A stretch of DNA of 64,000 nucleotides from contig CP054187.1 in NCBI GenBank assembly GCA_015200345.1, positions 3,704,470 to 3,768,469 of the forward strand, read 5' to 3'. The notes under the pieces are model-generated. The model was given only the letters and a program-made list of their open reading frames with translations, was not told the DNA's origin and made no database searches. Positions 26,016 to 34,782 of the stretch are shown here, in pieces. A program made the position numbers and the translations under genes. The stretch's first letter is position 1, and each line of letters opens with the position of its first letter. This stretch comes from Planctomycetia bacterium. GTDB taxonomy: Bacteria; Planctomycetota; Phycisphaerae; UBA1845; UTPLA1.

Positions 26016-27005
26016 ATGTCAAACGCACTTCCAAGCTTGGCGGCGTCGGCGCGCGCTGCGATGGTACGAGACCTCGCGGCGCAGCTGGGTCTCGACGCCT
26101 GCGGCATCGGTCCGGCGGCGCCGATTCCGCGCGGAGAGTATCTGCGCACGTGGCTTGCCTCCGGCCGCGCGGGGACGATGCATTACTTGAACCGCCACGT
26201 CGGATCGCGCGAGGACGTGCGCGTCTGGTTGCCATGGGCGCGAAGCGTGATCGTGACGGCCTTGAACTATCGCCAGCCGTTGCCTGCGCCCTCGCCGCCG
26301 ATCGGCGGCGCGCCGCGTGGTCGGGTGGCGATGTATGCCTGGGGCGAGGATTACCACGTCGTCATGAAGGACAAGCTGGGGGCGCTGGCCGAGCGATTGC
26401 AGGCAGCGTTGGGTCATCCGTTTCAATTCAAGGTATGCGTCGATACGTCTGCGGTGACGGAGCGCGAACTGGCCGCGATGGCGGGGGTGGGCTGGATTGG
26501 TAAAAATACGCTCATATTAAACGCATCGCTGGGTTCTTATTTTGTGCTGGGAGAGCTGTTCACTGATCTGGAGCTGCCGATCGACGGGCCGCAGGCGGAC
26601 CACTGCGGCAGTTGCACGCGGTGCCTCGACGCCTGTCCGACCGGTGCGTTTCCCGTGGCCTACGAACTGGACGCGAGCCGCTGCATCTCGTACCTGACGA
26701 TCGAGCATCGCGGCGAGATCGATCCGGAATTGACCGCGGTCATGGGAGACTGGGTCTTCGGTTGCGACGTGTGCCAGGAGGTCTGCCCGTTCAACCAGCG
26801 TTCGCCCGAGACGCGCGAGCCGCGCCTGATCGGGACGCTCGATTCCGCCCGGCCGCGGCTGGGAGACCTGGCCCGGTGGAACGGGCCGACGCACCGGCGT
26901 GCGACCGCCGGCAAGGCAACGGCCCGCGCGACGCCGGCGACGTGGCGGCGCAACGCACGGATCGCACTGGAGAACATCGTGCGCCGCGCGGAGGACTCGC
27001 GATGA
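26016..27005 (+). CDS. queG: Epoxyqueuosine reductase
   Basis: The cobalamin-dependent last step of queuosine tRNA modification, reducing epoxyqueuosine to queuosine in the cytoplasm. The product is 329 residues from ATG 26016 (MSNALPS). Motifs in order: LGLDACGIGPA, the N-terminal DUF1730 region with RSVIVTALNYRQP, VDTSAVTERELAAMAGVGWIGKNTLIL (putative general-acid Asp in VDTSA), and two [4Fe-4S] sites, CGSCTRCLDACPTGAF and CDVCQEVCPFN. It is somewhat shorter than E. coli QueG (379) and the HEAT-like C-terminal part is reduced to about 45 residues, as in several non-proteobacterial enzymes. Other queuosine genes are not in the window. Confidence 0.93.
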   Translation: MSNALPSLAASARAAMVRDLAAQLGLDACGIGPAAPIPRGEYLRTWLASGRAGTMHYLNRHVGSREDVRVWLPWARSVIVTALNYRQPLPAPSPPIGGAPRGRVAMYAWGEDYHVVMKDKLGALAERLQAALGHPFQFKVCVDTSAVTERELAAMAGVGWIGKNTLILNASLGSYFVLGELFTDLELPIDGPQADHCGSCTRCLDACPTGAFPVAYELDASRCISYLTIEHRGEIDPELTAVMGDWVFGCDVCQEVCPFNQRSPETREPRLIGTLDSARPRLGDLARWNGPTHRRATAGKATARATPATWRRNARIALENIVRRAEDSR

Positions 27006-27018
27006 CGCAAAATCGCTC

Positions 27019-28713
27019 TTAATCACGTGCGTACACGCGCCGACCTCCGACAAACGTCTGATTCACGCGAACGACGCGGATCGCCGCGGCGCGGATCGCC
27101 AGGACGTCGGCATCCAGGATCACGAAATCCGCCAGTGCGCCGGGGCGGATCACCCCCAGCTTTTCGCGGTCGCCCGAAGCCTGGGCCGCGCCGGTCGTAT
27201 ACGCGCGAAGCGCCTGCTCACTGGTGATGTTCTGCTCGGGGACGAAGGTCTGGTCGTTCAAGGTCCGGCCTGTTACCGCGGCGTGAATTCCTTCCATCGG
27301 ATTGAGCGAAACCACCGGCCAGTCGCTCCCGAACGCCACCACCGCGCCCGCATCGATGAGCGAACGAAACGCGTAGCTCGTCCGGCAACGCTCGATGCCA
27401 ATAGCACCGAGCGCGTAGCGCCCGTCGTCGGCCTTGTGCAACGGCTGCATCGACGCGACGACGCCCAGCGTTGCGAAGCGTTCGATGTCATCGGGCAACA
27501 AATGCTGGGCGTGTTCGATTCGCAAAGGAACCCTGTGCGCGCCCGACTGCGATTCGTTGCTTCTGCGAACCTGTTCGTACGTGTCCAGCACAATGCGGTT
27601 GGCCTGGTCGCCGATGGCGTGAATCGCCGGCGACAAGTCCGCCTCCACGGCAGCGCGACACATCTCGGTCAGATGTCCCGCATCGGGCTGATCCTTTCCG
27701 CTCGCATACATCACTTCACGAAGCACGCCGTGATGGTCCGGCTGGTCGACGTACGGCTCGGCCATGAAAGCCGTGCGCGAACCAAGCGAGCCGTCCATGA
27801 ATTGTTTGAATCCGCAGATACGCAACCAGTCGTCGCTCCGTGTGCGGCGGACCTTGCCGATCAGCGGCCGCCAATCCGACTCGCTCACGTATTGGCGCAC
27901 ACGCAGCGTCATGCGGTTCGCTTTGCGCGCGCGGTCGAGTACGGCGTATTCGTTCCAGGGCGACATCGTGTGAACCGCCGTGATGCCGTGGGAATTCGCA
28001 TGGTGCATGGCGGCTGCCAGCGCCGTGTCCAGCTCGCCGGCCGAAGGCGTTGGCACATGACGCGACACCAGCTCGATCGCCGATTCCTTGAGAATCCCGG
28101 TCGGCTCGCCACTCTTTGGATCGCGCTCGATCAGCCCGCCGGGCGGGTCGGGCGGGCCTTCGGCCGTGATGCCGGCGAGTTTCAGGGCGGCGCTGTTCGC
28201 CAGCGCGCCGTGGCCATCCATTCGATGAAGGAGCGTCGGCCGATCGCCGGTGACCGGGTCGATCCATGACTTGTTGGGTTGCGTCGGGTCGGGCCAGCTT
28301 TCGGTAGACCAGCGCCCGCCGAGAATCCATCGACCGGTGGGAGTCGCCTTGGCGCGTGCCGCGACGCGTTCGATGAAAACCGCGCGATCAGGCACGTCAC
28401 GAAGATTCAATCGCGTCAGTTGCAAACCGCCGGAGATCAGGTGCAGGTGGGCGTCGATCAGACCGGGGACGATGCGAGCCTGTTGCGCGTCGATGACCTG
28501 GGTGTGCCGACCGATGCGCGACGGATCGGGCATTTCGCTGCCGACGTAGACAAACTCGTCCCCTCGGACAGCCAGGACACTTGCTTCGGGCTGGTCGGGA
28601 TTGCCGGTCCAAATGGCTGCATTGTGCACGATAAGATCGTACTCCCGCGCGCCGCCGGAGCAGCCCGCGATCAGCCCGCACAGGGCGACACTTAAACAAA
28701 ACCATCGATGCAC
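27019..28713 (-). CDS. Amidohydrolase family lipoprotein (YtcJ-like)
   Basis: A protein of 564 residues. It starts with a lipoprotein signal ([13 protein letters not shown]), so it is likely tethered to the outer face of a membrane. Amidohydrolase (metallo-dependent hydrolase, YtcJ/amidohydro_3) motifs are clear: AHLHLISGG (metal HxH), [77 protein letters not shown] and [11 protein letters not shown]. These enzymes hydrolyse amide-like C-N bonds of unknown substrates. It ends 13 bp from the convergent queG and is 11 bp downstream of the 237-residue lipoprotein gene on the same strand, so the three minus-strand genes to 30363 probably form one operon. Confidence 0.9.
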   Translation of the reverse strand: MHRWFCLSVALCGLIAGCSGGAREYDLIVHNAAIWTGNPDQPEASVLAVRGDEFVYVGSEMPDPSRIGRHTQVIDAQQARIVPGLIDAHLHLISGGLQLTRLNLRDVPDRAVFIERVAARAKATPTGRWILGGRWSTESWPDPTQPNKSWIDPVTGDRPTLLHRMDGHGALANSAALKLAGITAEGPPDPPGGLIERDPKSGEPTGILKESAIELVSRHVPTPSAGELDTALAAAMHHANSHGITAVHTMSPWNEYAVLDRARKANRMTLRVRQYVSESDWRPLIGKVRRTRSDDWLRICGFKQFMDGSLGSRTAFMAEPYVDQPDHHGVLREVMYASGKDQPDAGHLTEMCRAAVEADLSPAIHAIGDQANRIVLDTYEQVRRSNESQSGAHRVPLRIEHAQHLLPDDIERFATLGVVASMQPLHKADDGRYALGAIGIERCRTSYAFRSLIDAGAVVAFGSDWPVVSLNPMEGIHAAVTGRTLNDQTFVPEQNITSEQALRAYTTGAAQASGDREKLGVIRPGALADFVILDADVLAIRAAAIRVVRVNQTFVGGRRVYARD

Positions 28714-28724
28714 GGCGAGGCTCC

Positions 28725-29438
28725 TTAATTGCTCGCATTCGCTGACGCCGGGTCCGCTGCGGTGGCCGGCTCGAGAGCAAGGGTCCTTGCACGGGTCCGT
28801 TTCATTTCATTCAGCGCACGGAAGACGGCCCGGCGATCCTCCTGTGCGGTAAAGGACCCGCGTAATCGGCACGGCCCGAACAGATCGTTGGCATCCGTGA
28901 CGTCCTTTGCGCGAAGCAGGCTGCCCGATTCGATCCGACCGACCAGCGGTTTACCCGGCCGGGGCGGTTGAAAATAGACAAACCCAGCGCCTTCGTAGGT
29001 CAAGACGCCGCTCGGCGTCACGAGGTGGTAGGTAATCGCCGCGTTGGTTTGAGTCGATTCCGCATGAGTCCGCCCCGGGTAAGGCACCCAGAAGACCTCG
29101 ACGTGAACCAGTTGCGACGTCCAGCCGGAAGCATGGCTGGAGCCGGGCCTGGCGTCGGTTTCCGCTTGGCGGCCTTCGACCCAGACCGGCGGCATCTCCA
29201 TGACGATGAGCCAGTTCCCGTGCGCGTCGCGACAGTAATGGCTGCGGTCAAAAGTCTCCGCATAGCGGACCGGTTCCTCAACCCGTTTGAACGACAGGAT
29301 TTCAATGCGAGTCGGAGTCGTGCTGCAACCGTAGAGCCCCAGGCACAATGCCAATGCACGGACCAGGCGGCCGGAAGGCGCGAGACCGCAATCGACCCGA
29401 TCACGTCCGGCCTGGCCATGGCGCAGGCGATCAGGCAT
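28725..29438 (-). CDS. Putative lipoprotein, unknown function
   Basis: A protein of 237 residues from ATG 29438, which overlaps the upstream amidohydrolase stop by 8 bp. A lipobox follows a basic N-terminus (ALALCLGLYGC), so it is a probable lipoprotein. The mature part contains VEEPVRYAETFDRSHYCRDA, WLIVMEMPPVWVE, VEVFWVPYPGRTHAESTQTNAAITY and GVLTYEGAGFVYF. That pattern is found in planctomycete lipoproteins of unknown role. It shows no catalytic motif that I recognise. It is flanked by two amidohydrolases in one operon, but its role in their pathway is not evident. Confidence 0.65.
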   Translation of the reverse strand: MPDRLRHGQAGRDRVDCGLAPSGRLVRALALCLGLYGCSTTPTRIEILSFKRVEEPVRYAETFDRSHYCRDAHGNWLIVMEMPPVWVEGRQAETDARPGSSHASGWTSQLVHVEVFWVPYPGRTHAESTQTNAAITYHLVTPSGVLTYEGAGFVYFQPPRPGKPLVGRIESGSLLRAKDVTDANDLFGPCRLRGSFTAQEDRRAVFRALNEMKRTRARTLALEPATAADPASANASN

Positions 29439-30363
29439 CGTGGCCGTCCAGCAATCCGTTGTCAGGGGAGCGCGCGAGGCCGGGGGCGGCATGCTCGATG
29501 CCAAGCAGTCCGAGGGCGTCGCGCTCCACGATTCCGACGAGTGCGGCGCGAGGAATCGTGGGCAGGTTCGTACCGATGACGAGTTGGTTGAGCCGATAGA
29601 GCGATTCGATGGCGCTTTTCGCCGAGGTGAAGGGGAAATCACTGCCAAAGAGCAGTTTGTCGATCACACCGTACTGAAAGGCCGACAACAGGGCGTTGTA
29701 GGCGTGCCAAGAGCGGTGCAGCAGGCCGCTGATGTCCGCGAAGACATTGGGATGCTTGCCCAGAAGCACGATGGTCTCTTCCACCCACGGGTACCCCAGA
29801 TGAGCGATGACGATCTTCAGCTGCGGCAGATCGCGGGCCACTTCGTCGACCAGCGACGGCCGGGCGAACTCCATCTTGCCTGCCGACGAGAAGTGAACAC
29901 CTTGGTGAAACAATACCGGCATCCCCAGCCGCGCCGCTTCGGCAAAGACCTGCATTGCGCGGCTGTCGGCCGGGTGAAAGTCTTGCGCGGCCGGTGACAC
30001 GGTGACGGCTTTCAGCCCGAATTGCTGGTTGGCCGAAGCGAGGTCTTCCATCGCCTCGGAGAGGTTGGTCGGGTCGATGCCGACCGCGCCGATGAGCTTT
30101 TCCGGGTGTTCGCGGACGTACCGTGAGATGAGGCTTAGCGGAACCTCGGCGCCGAGGTAACGGCTTTTGAAACCCAGCACGAAGGATTTATCAACCGGGT
30201 CGCTCGCCGAAAAGTGGCGGGCGATCGACGCATCGGGAAGGGGGGCGTTGTTGCCACCCAAGCCGGCCGCGGCAGCGCGAGTGGCCCGCGCTTCGAGGGC
30301 CGCCTTGGCCATACCCAGTTGCTCCGGTGATTCCCAGACGTGTGTGTGGCAGTCGATAATCAT
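29431..30363 (-). CDS. Amidohydrolase 2 family protein (TIM-barrel metal hydrolase)
   Basis: A protein of 310 residues from ATG 30363. The family hallmarks are MIIDCHTHVWES (metal HxH at the very N-terminus), a barrel with AVGIDPTNLSEAMEDL and GLKAVTVSPAAQDFHP, MPVLFHQGVHF (third metal His region), IVIAHLGYPWVEE, and LLFGSDFPFTS (catalytic Asp). Amidohydrolase 2 members include decarboxylases and lactonases acting on cyclic or aromatic acids; the substrate here is unknown. It overlaps the downstream lipoprotein gene by 8 bp. The open frame extends 23 residues upstream to 30432, but the conserved start is 30363. Confidence 0.85.
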   Translation of the reverse strand: MIIDCHTHVWESPEQLGMAKAALEARATRAAAAGLGGNNAPLPDASIARHFSASDPVDKSFVLGFKSRYLGAEVPLSLISRYVREHPEKLIGAVGIDPTNLSEAMEDLASANQQFGLKAVTVSPAAQDFHPADSRAMQVFAEAARLGMPVLFHQGVHFSSAGKMEFARPSLVDEVARDLPQLKIVIAHLGYPWVEETIVLLGKHPNVFADISGLLHRSWHAYNALLSAFQYGVIDKLLFGSDFPFTSAKSAIESLYRLNQLVIGTNLPTIPRAALVGIVERDALGLLGIEHAAPGLARSPDNGLLDGHDA

Positions 30364-30853
30364 ATCGGGGTACGGATCCTGTGTGCTTGACTCGAGCCGC
30401 AGCAGTTTCACCCGGTATGCAGGAGAATTCAAGCGCGGGTGAATCGGTCTGTTTGGTGGCGGATGCCCTGTGGCGGCATTTGACGGCGCGATACCGCTCT
30501 GGAACGTGTGCGTTGTTTCCCGCGATCCCGGGCGGAAATGGGCGCAGCCGGGCTGCGCCGCATCGTCCCCGAAAGATCGGAATTGAGAACGAACGCATGC
30601 GATCGCGCGTCAACGCAGCCCGGCGGAGCTTGTTTGCCGCTCGTTTTCCGGACGACTGTCGGAGTTCCACGCCCTGGGCACGGTGGTTGCATCACGTCCT
30701 TGCGATGCGATGGACGGCGTCGGTTGGCTGCGCGGCTCATGCGAGCATCGCGAATCAGCCGAGCGGAGTTGACGACCTCGATGAGGTCGTTGGCGGCTGT
30801 CGGGGGCGCGCCGAGATCCATCGCCCAAGCCGGCTTGCATGAGGAGTAGGACC
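30364..30853. other. Non-coding divergent gap with hairpins
   Basis: A 490-bp gap between divergent genes. Several open frames cross it but none has a ribosome-binding site, codon pattern or homology I can support. It contains two perfect 8-bp hairpins: GGCGCAGC/GCTGCGCC (30541-30548, 30552-30559) and ACGACCTC/GAGGTCGT (30772-30779, 30783-30790). Neither has a T tract. The gap may hide promoters, a small RNA or a decayed gene. Confidence 0.5.
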
Positions 30854-31042
30854 ATGATGATTGAATTGAGCCGGGAAGACCTGGCGATCCTGAAAACGTT
30901 GGTCAAGGAACGCATAAACGAGTTGGGGCCGGAGATTCGCCACACGCGTACACCGGAATTCCACGACGATCTCAAGAGCCTGCGGACCACCCTGCGCCGC
31001 CTCTATGAACAACTGGAATCCGCAGCCGTCGCGAAGGTGTGA
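30854..31042 (+). CDS. Small conserved-looking protein of 62 residues
   Basis: The start ATG at 30854 (a second ATG follows at once) is preceded by GAGGAGTAGGA, an excellent ribosome-binding site. The protein is all-helical and charged: IELSREDLAILKTLVKERI, LGPEIRHTRTPEFHDDLKSL, RTTLRRLYEQLES. Small proteins with this pattern (a 'L...L...EI.RT....F...L' helical pair) are common in diverse bacteria with no assigned role; dimeric coiled-coil packing is likely. It lies alone on the plus strand, convergent with the MATE gene 25 bp away. Confidence 0.7.
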   Translation: MMIELSREDLAILKTLVKERINELGPEIRHTRTPEFHDDLKSLRTTLRRLYEQLESAAVAKV

Positions 31043-31067
31043 TGCCGCGGTATGGGTTTCAACGGAA

Positions 31068-32597
31068 TCAGACCTGAATGCGTTTCCAGCGGCCGAGGCG
31101 AAACCGCAGCGACATCAGCACGGCACGGCTGACGATATCACCGAACATGCCCAACCAGGCGCCCAGCAGGCCGCCCCGGAATACGATTCCGCCGAGATAG
31201 GCCAGCGGCACGCGCACCAGGGCCATCGAGAGAGCGGTGTAGAGCATCGGCGACCGCGAATCGCCGGCTCCGCGCAATGCCCCCACGTACACAATCAGAA
31301 ACGCAAGCGGAATTTGCACGCATGCCAGTCCGCGCAGCGCGGGCACGCCGCAAGCCCAAACACGCGGGTCATCGGAGAGAATTCGAAACAGCGGCTCGGC
31401 CGCGAAATAGAACAACAGCCCGTTGAACGCAAGCAAGCAGGCCGCTTGCCGGGCGGCCTCGCGCGCAGCCAGTGCGGCGCGGTCGGGCTGGTTCGCGCCG
31501 AGGTTTTGTCCGACCAGTGCGGCGGCGGCGACGCCGTAGGCGTTCGCGGGCAGGTAGCTAAGCGATTCGATCCGAATGCCGACGATGTGCGCGGCGTAGA
31601 GCACGGCCACAGGGAACTCCGACGGAACGCGCGTGACGATCATCATGAACACGAAATGGCCGGAGAAAGTCACCAGCCCATCTCCGGCCGCGGGCACGCC
31701 GATTTTCAGAATCCGCCGGATCAGCTGCGAATCCGGTCGCATAAACGACGGTCGTAGCTGCAACGCGGCGCGCAGCACATTTCGGCTGGTTTTCGCAGCG
31801 TATTCGCCTGAAGCAGAACCGCCGCCGGATCGTGCCAGCAGGGCGATCATCCAGATCGCACCGCACCATCGCGCCGCGACGGTCCCCCAGGCGATGCCGT
31901 CGACGCCGAAGGCGGGAATCGGCCCCCAACCCAGGGCCAGAATCCAGGTCAGCGTGATGTTGATCACGTTCACACCGCCCAGCACGACCAGTGGGGTGCG
32001 CGTGTCGCCCGCGCCGCGCAGACAGGCTGCCAGCGCCAGGGAAATCGCGGCCCCCGTCAATCCCAGCGCGTCGATCCGCATGAATCGCACGGAGATGCTG
32101 TTGGCTGCGCCGTGCATGTTCAACAACGCCGCGAAACCCGGAGCCGTGGAGAGAACACACAACGTACCCGCCATCCCCATCGCCACGGCGAGCGCAAACG
32201 CCTGATTGGTCGCATGACGTGCTTCGTTGAAGTTTCGCGCGCCGGTTGCCCGCGCGACGATGGCTGTCGCACCGGTATCAGCCATCCAGAACAGCATCGT
32301 CATGAGCCAACTGATGTAGCCTGCGATGCCGATGGCGTTGGTGGCTTCGGCGGAGATGCGACCGGCGATGAGCGCGTCGTTCCAAGTGACGGCTGCATTG
32401 AGCAGTTGTTCACCCAGAACGGGCAGCGCCAGCGCAAACACGGCGGGTCGAATCGGCCCGCCAAGAAGCAGGGATGAGGCGGATTCGGTTGAAACCGGCG
32501 GAAATTCTGCGAAACATTCGCTCGATTCGGCATCGGGCACGATCGACGCCGCAGGCGCTTGCGGGGCGGATGGCGGGTTGGTCGATGGAGATGGCAT
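31068..32597 (-). CDS. MATE family multidrug/cation efflux transporter
   Basis: A protein of 509 residues with about 12 transmembrane helices in two related halves. It exports organic cations or drugs in exchange for H+ or Na+ in the inner membrane. The N-terminal about 45 residues are polar and Pro/Ser/Glu-rich before ILLGGPIRPAVFALALPVLGEQLL-like helix 1 (here LLLGGPIRPAVFALALPVLG). Typical MATE features follow: MLFWMADTGATAIVARATGA, AACLRGAGDTRTPL, and in the second half AAAALVGQNLGANQPDRAA and GALRGAGDSRSPMLYTAL. The repeated LRGAGD motif marks the pseudo-twofold symmetry of the family. It is monocistronic as far as I can see. Confidence 0.92.
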   Translation of the reverse strand: MPSPSTNPPSAPQAPAASIVPDAESSECFAEFPPVSTESASSLLLGGPIRPAVFALALPVLGEQLLNAAVTWNDALIAGRISAEATNAIGIAGYISWLMTMLFWMADTGATAIVARATGARNFNEARHATNQAFALAVAMGMAGTLCVLSTAPGFAALLNMHGAANSISVRFMRIDALGLTGAAISLALAACLRGAGDTRTPLVVLGGVNVINITLTWILALGWGPIPAFGVDGIAWGTVAARWCGAIWMIALLARSGGGSASGEYAAKTSRNVLRAALQLRPSFMRPDSQLIRRILKIGVPAAGDGLVTFSGHFVFMMIVTRVPSEFPVAVLYAAHIVGIRIESLSYLPANAYGVAAAALVGQNLGANQPDRAALAAREAARQAACLLAFNGLLFYFAAEPLFRILSDDPRVWACGVPALRGLACVQIPLAFLIVYVGALRGAGDSRSPMLYTALSMALVRVPLAYLGGIVFRGGLLGAWLGMFGDIVSRAVLMSLRFRLGRWKRIQV

Positions 32598-32664
32598 CCG
32601 TGCGTCGAGTTCCTGCGGGCCGGAGCAGCGATTCGGATACGGTCGCCGGATTCAGGGTGCCGAC

Positions 32665-34152
32665 TTACGAGTGACTTGCCGGATCCAGCTTACGCGTCGC
32701 AGGGCGCGAGGTCGGAACGGATCGACTCGTCGGCTGGTGCCGCGGCTGCGGCGTCGGCGTACGTTTGACCTTGACGGGGGCGGGGCCGTCGCCTCCGGTC
32801 GAGATCACTCCAGGCCCCGAGCGCGAGCTGCGCAGATCACGCGCGCCGGGTGGCACGCGGCTCTCGTTGGACCGATTAGGCTGCGTCGCCGGGGGCGGCG
32901 TTTGCTTCAGTTGGTCGAGGATTTGTTTTTCGGCGTCCGTCAGCTTGGGTAGGACTTTGCCGCCGACCAGGGGCGGTCTCGCCGGCGGTCCGGCAAGCGT
33001 GCGGATTTTCAACACTTGCGTCGTCGCTTGGCGGATCTGCATTTTTCCCGTCGTTTGCGATTCCACATCGGCTACGAGGCTGATTTCCTTTCGCAGCGAG
33101 ACCTGGATGGGTCGATTGCGGGTGAGGTCATACTCGATGGTTCCCGAATAGGCCCCCTTGTCCAGGCGAAAGTCCTTGGTCTGCTTGCGGGGCGGACGCG
33201 GGTACGCGATCGGGCGAGTCGTCGCAGGCTGGGTCGCGGCCGGATGCGGCGGTGCCGGCTGCGACGTGGTCGGCGGCATGACCTGCGCAGGTTGCGTCGT
33301 CGGCTGGCTGGCAGGATTCAGCACGACCGGCGATACGGTCGGCTCGGGTTCGGCAATCGGCTCGAGTTTCAAGTCGGACGTCAGATCGATCAGGGCGATG
33401 TCGCGGCCTTCGACCTGGCGAACAGACCGGAGGGTGCAGCGCGTGGTGATTTGGATTGCGCCGACGTTTGTCTGCGGCTCGCTCGTGGCGACGGTCCACG
33501 TGTCACCCACCCGCTTCGGTTCTTTGGGAAACCAGGACGCTGCGAGCGCTTCAAGCATGACTTTCATGTTCGGCGCCGTCAGCGTGCTGCGCTCGATGGT
33601 CTTTCCCATCGATCCGCGCCGCGGGATCGGGCAGGTCAGCGGGGCCGGCGTCAGGGTGATGTTGTGAATGCCGCCGGTTTCCGGCAACAGGAGGAAGGCG
33701 GTCTTGGAGCCGGCGATGGCCTCCAGCTCCCGCATCGAGGCGGGCGGAAAGAGGTGCCGGTGCGAGTCGTACACTTCTTCCTCTTTCATGCTCTGCTCGC
33801 GCGCTTCATACCGGTCGCATTCCCAGACGAGGCTAAGCATCCCGCTGCCGGGCATGGCCAGAGGCTGCGAGGTCGGGGAGTTGGCCCGCTGTGTGATTGT
33901 TCGGCGATCTTTGAGGGTGGCGGTGTAAGTGAGGAGCGGGGCAACCCCGCCGCTGTCGCGAAACTCCGACTCGATTTCGTAGTAAACCGTCTCGGCAGGG
34001 TCGAATCGCAGCGAGAACGTGTACGCGGGCGCGTCGTTCTGCGGCGAATCCGCATCGGCGGATTCGAGCGACAGCATCGGAGCGAGTCCGCTCAACAGGA
34101 CGAGCGCGGTCATCGCCGCGGGAATCCATCGGCGAAGAATCGCGATCGGCAT
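32665..34152 (-). CDS. Secreted protein with Pro/Thr/Gln-rich linkers, DUF6263-like
   Basis: A protein of 495 residues from ATG 34152 (MPIAILRRWIP), with a signal peptide (AAMTALVLLSGLAPMLSL). A beta-rich domain (about 45-230) includes YTFSLRFDPAETVYYEIES, TLKDRRTITQR and WFPKEPKRVGDTWTV. A linker of repeated Pro/Thr/Gln/Ala (about 245-320) follows, then a second beta segment (GAYSGTIEYDLTRNRPIQVSLRKEI) and a Pro/Arg/Ser-rich disordered C-terminus. The 'KRVGDTW' motif is shared with DUF6263-type lipoproteins that have a lipoprotein-localisation-like fold, but the match is loose. It lies downstream of rplU on the same strand (122 bp apart). Confidence 0.6.
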   Translation of the reverse strand: MPIAILRRWIPAAMTALVLLSGLAPMLSLESADADSPQNDAPAYTFSLRFDPAETVYYEIESEFRDSGGVAPLLTYTATLKDRRTITQRANSPTSQPLAMPGSGMLSLVWECDRYEAREQSMKEEEVYDSHRHLFPPASMRELEAIAGSKTAFLLLPETGGIHNITLTPAPLTCPIPRRGSMGKTIERSTLTAPNMKVMLEALAASWFPKEPKRVGDTWTVATSEPQTNVGAIQITTRCTLRSVRQVEGRDIALIDLTSDLKLEPIAEPEPTVSPVVLNPASQPTTQPAQVMPPTTSQPAPPHPAATQPATTRPIAYPRPPRKQTKDFRLDKGAYSGTIEYDLTRNRPIQVSLRKEISLVADVESQTTGKMQIRQATTQVLKIRTLAGPPARPPLVGGKVLPKLTDAEKQILDQLKQTPPPATQPNRSNESRVPPGARDLRSSRSGPGVISTGGDGPAPVKVKRTPTPQPRHQPTSRSVPTSRPATRKLDPASHS

Positions 34153-34274
34153 CACGGCTGGCCTCGGTCGGGTCGATCGTGTCACAACGACTCAATCGCT
34201 GTCGCAACGATCACACATGAAACGCGCGGCATGGGATCTGTTGATCTTTGTACGCCGGAACTCTGCCCGGCCGG

Positions 34275-34589
34275 TCATTCGGCGATTTTCTCGATCTTGA
34301 CCTGAAGCAGGTTTTGACGATGGCCCTTGTGCAGCTTGTAGCCCTTGCGGCGGCGAAACTTCACGATCTCCAGCTTGGGCCCGCGAACGGCCTTCATCAG
34401 CGTGGCGGATACTTTCGCACCGGCGACCCATGGCGTGCCGATTCTGCTCTTGGCGCCGTCGCCCAGCATCAGCACTCGATCGAATTCAATGGACTTCGCG
34501 CCGGCCGGCAGTTCGCGCGTCTCGACGAAGAGCGTGTCGCCCTTTTCAACTCGGTATTGCTTGCCGCCGTCCTCGATGATGGCATACAT
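34275..34589 (-). CDS. rplU: 50S ribosomal protein L21
   Basis: A protein of 104 residues with the L21 start MYAIIEDGGKQYRVEKGDTL, then VLMLGDGAKSRIGTPWV, VSATLMKAVRGPKLEIVKFRRRKGY and the terminal HKGHRQNLLQVKIEKI. Length and motifs are normal. ATG 34589 is the conserved start; the frame extends upstream without homology. L21 binds 23S rRNA domain IV/II near L20. Unusually, L27 (rpmA), almost always next to L21, does not follow; the next gene on this strand is a secreted protein. Confidence 0.95.
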   Translation of the reverse strand: MYAIIEDGGKQYRVEKGDTLFVETRELPAGAKSIEFDRVLMLGDGAKSRIGTPWVAGAKVSATLMKAVRGPKLEIVKFRRRKGYKLHKGHRQNLLQVKIEKIAE

Positions 34590-34741
34590 GGTGTTCTTCG
34601 GCTCCCGTTTGCAAAGGCAGTCTGTGTGCGTCGTTCGATCGGTCGAAGCATCCCAGTATCGGGGAAACGGCTTCACTCGGCAAGGGGTCGGCAAGCTACC
34701 AATGGGACCATCGGCGGCCTGCCGGACTTTGCGTACGCGAT

Positions 34742-34782
34742 TAAAATCATGTAATTAAGCGGGTTACGAAAGGGGATCATTC
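34742..34782 (+). promoter_or_regulatory. Candidate -10 and RBS of the rhomboid gene
   Basis: TAAAAT (34742-34747, five of six matches to TATAAT) lies in an AT-rich patch. AAGGGG follows a few nt before TTG 34783, giving a leader of about 29 nt. The -35 is weak. Confidence 0.35.

Noticed and set aside
26899-28269. A 456-codon plus-strand frame across the amidohydrolase
   Set aside because: It is antisense to a gene with all metal-binding motifs and no signal of its own.
30381-30842. Possible 153-codon gene in the large divergent gap
   Set aside because: Low-complexity basic translation, no ribosome-binding site, and it overlaps the start of the amidohydrolase gene.
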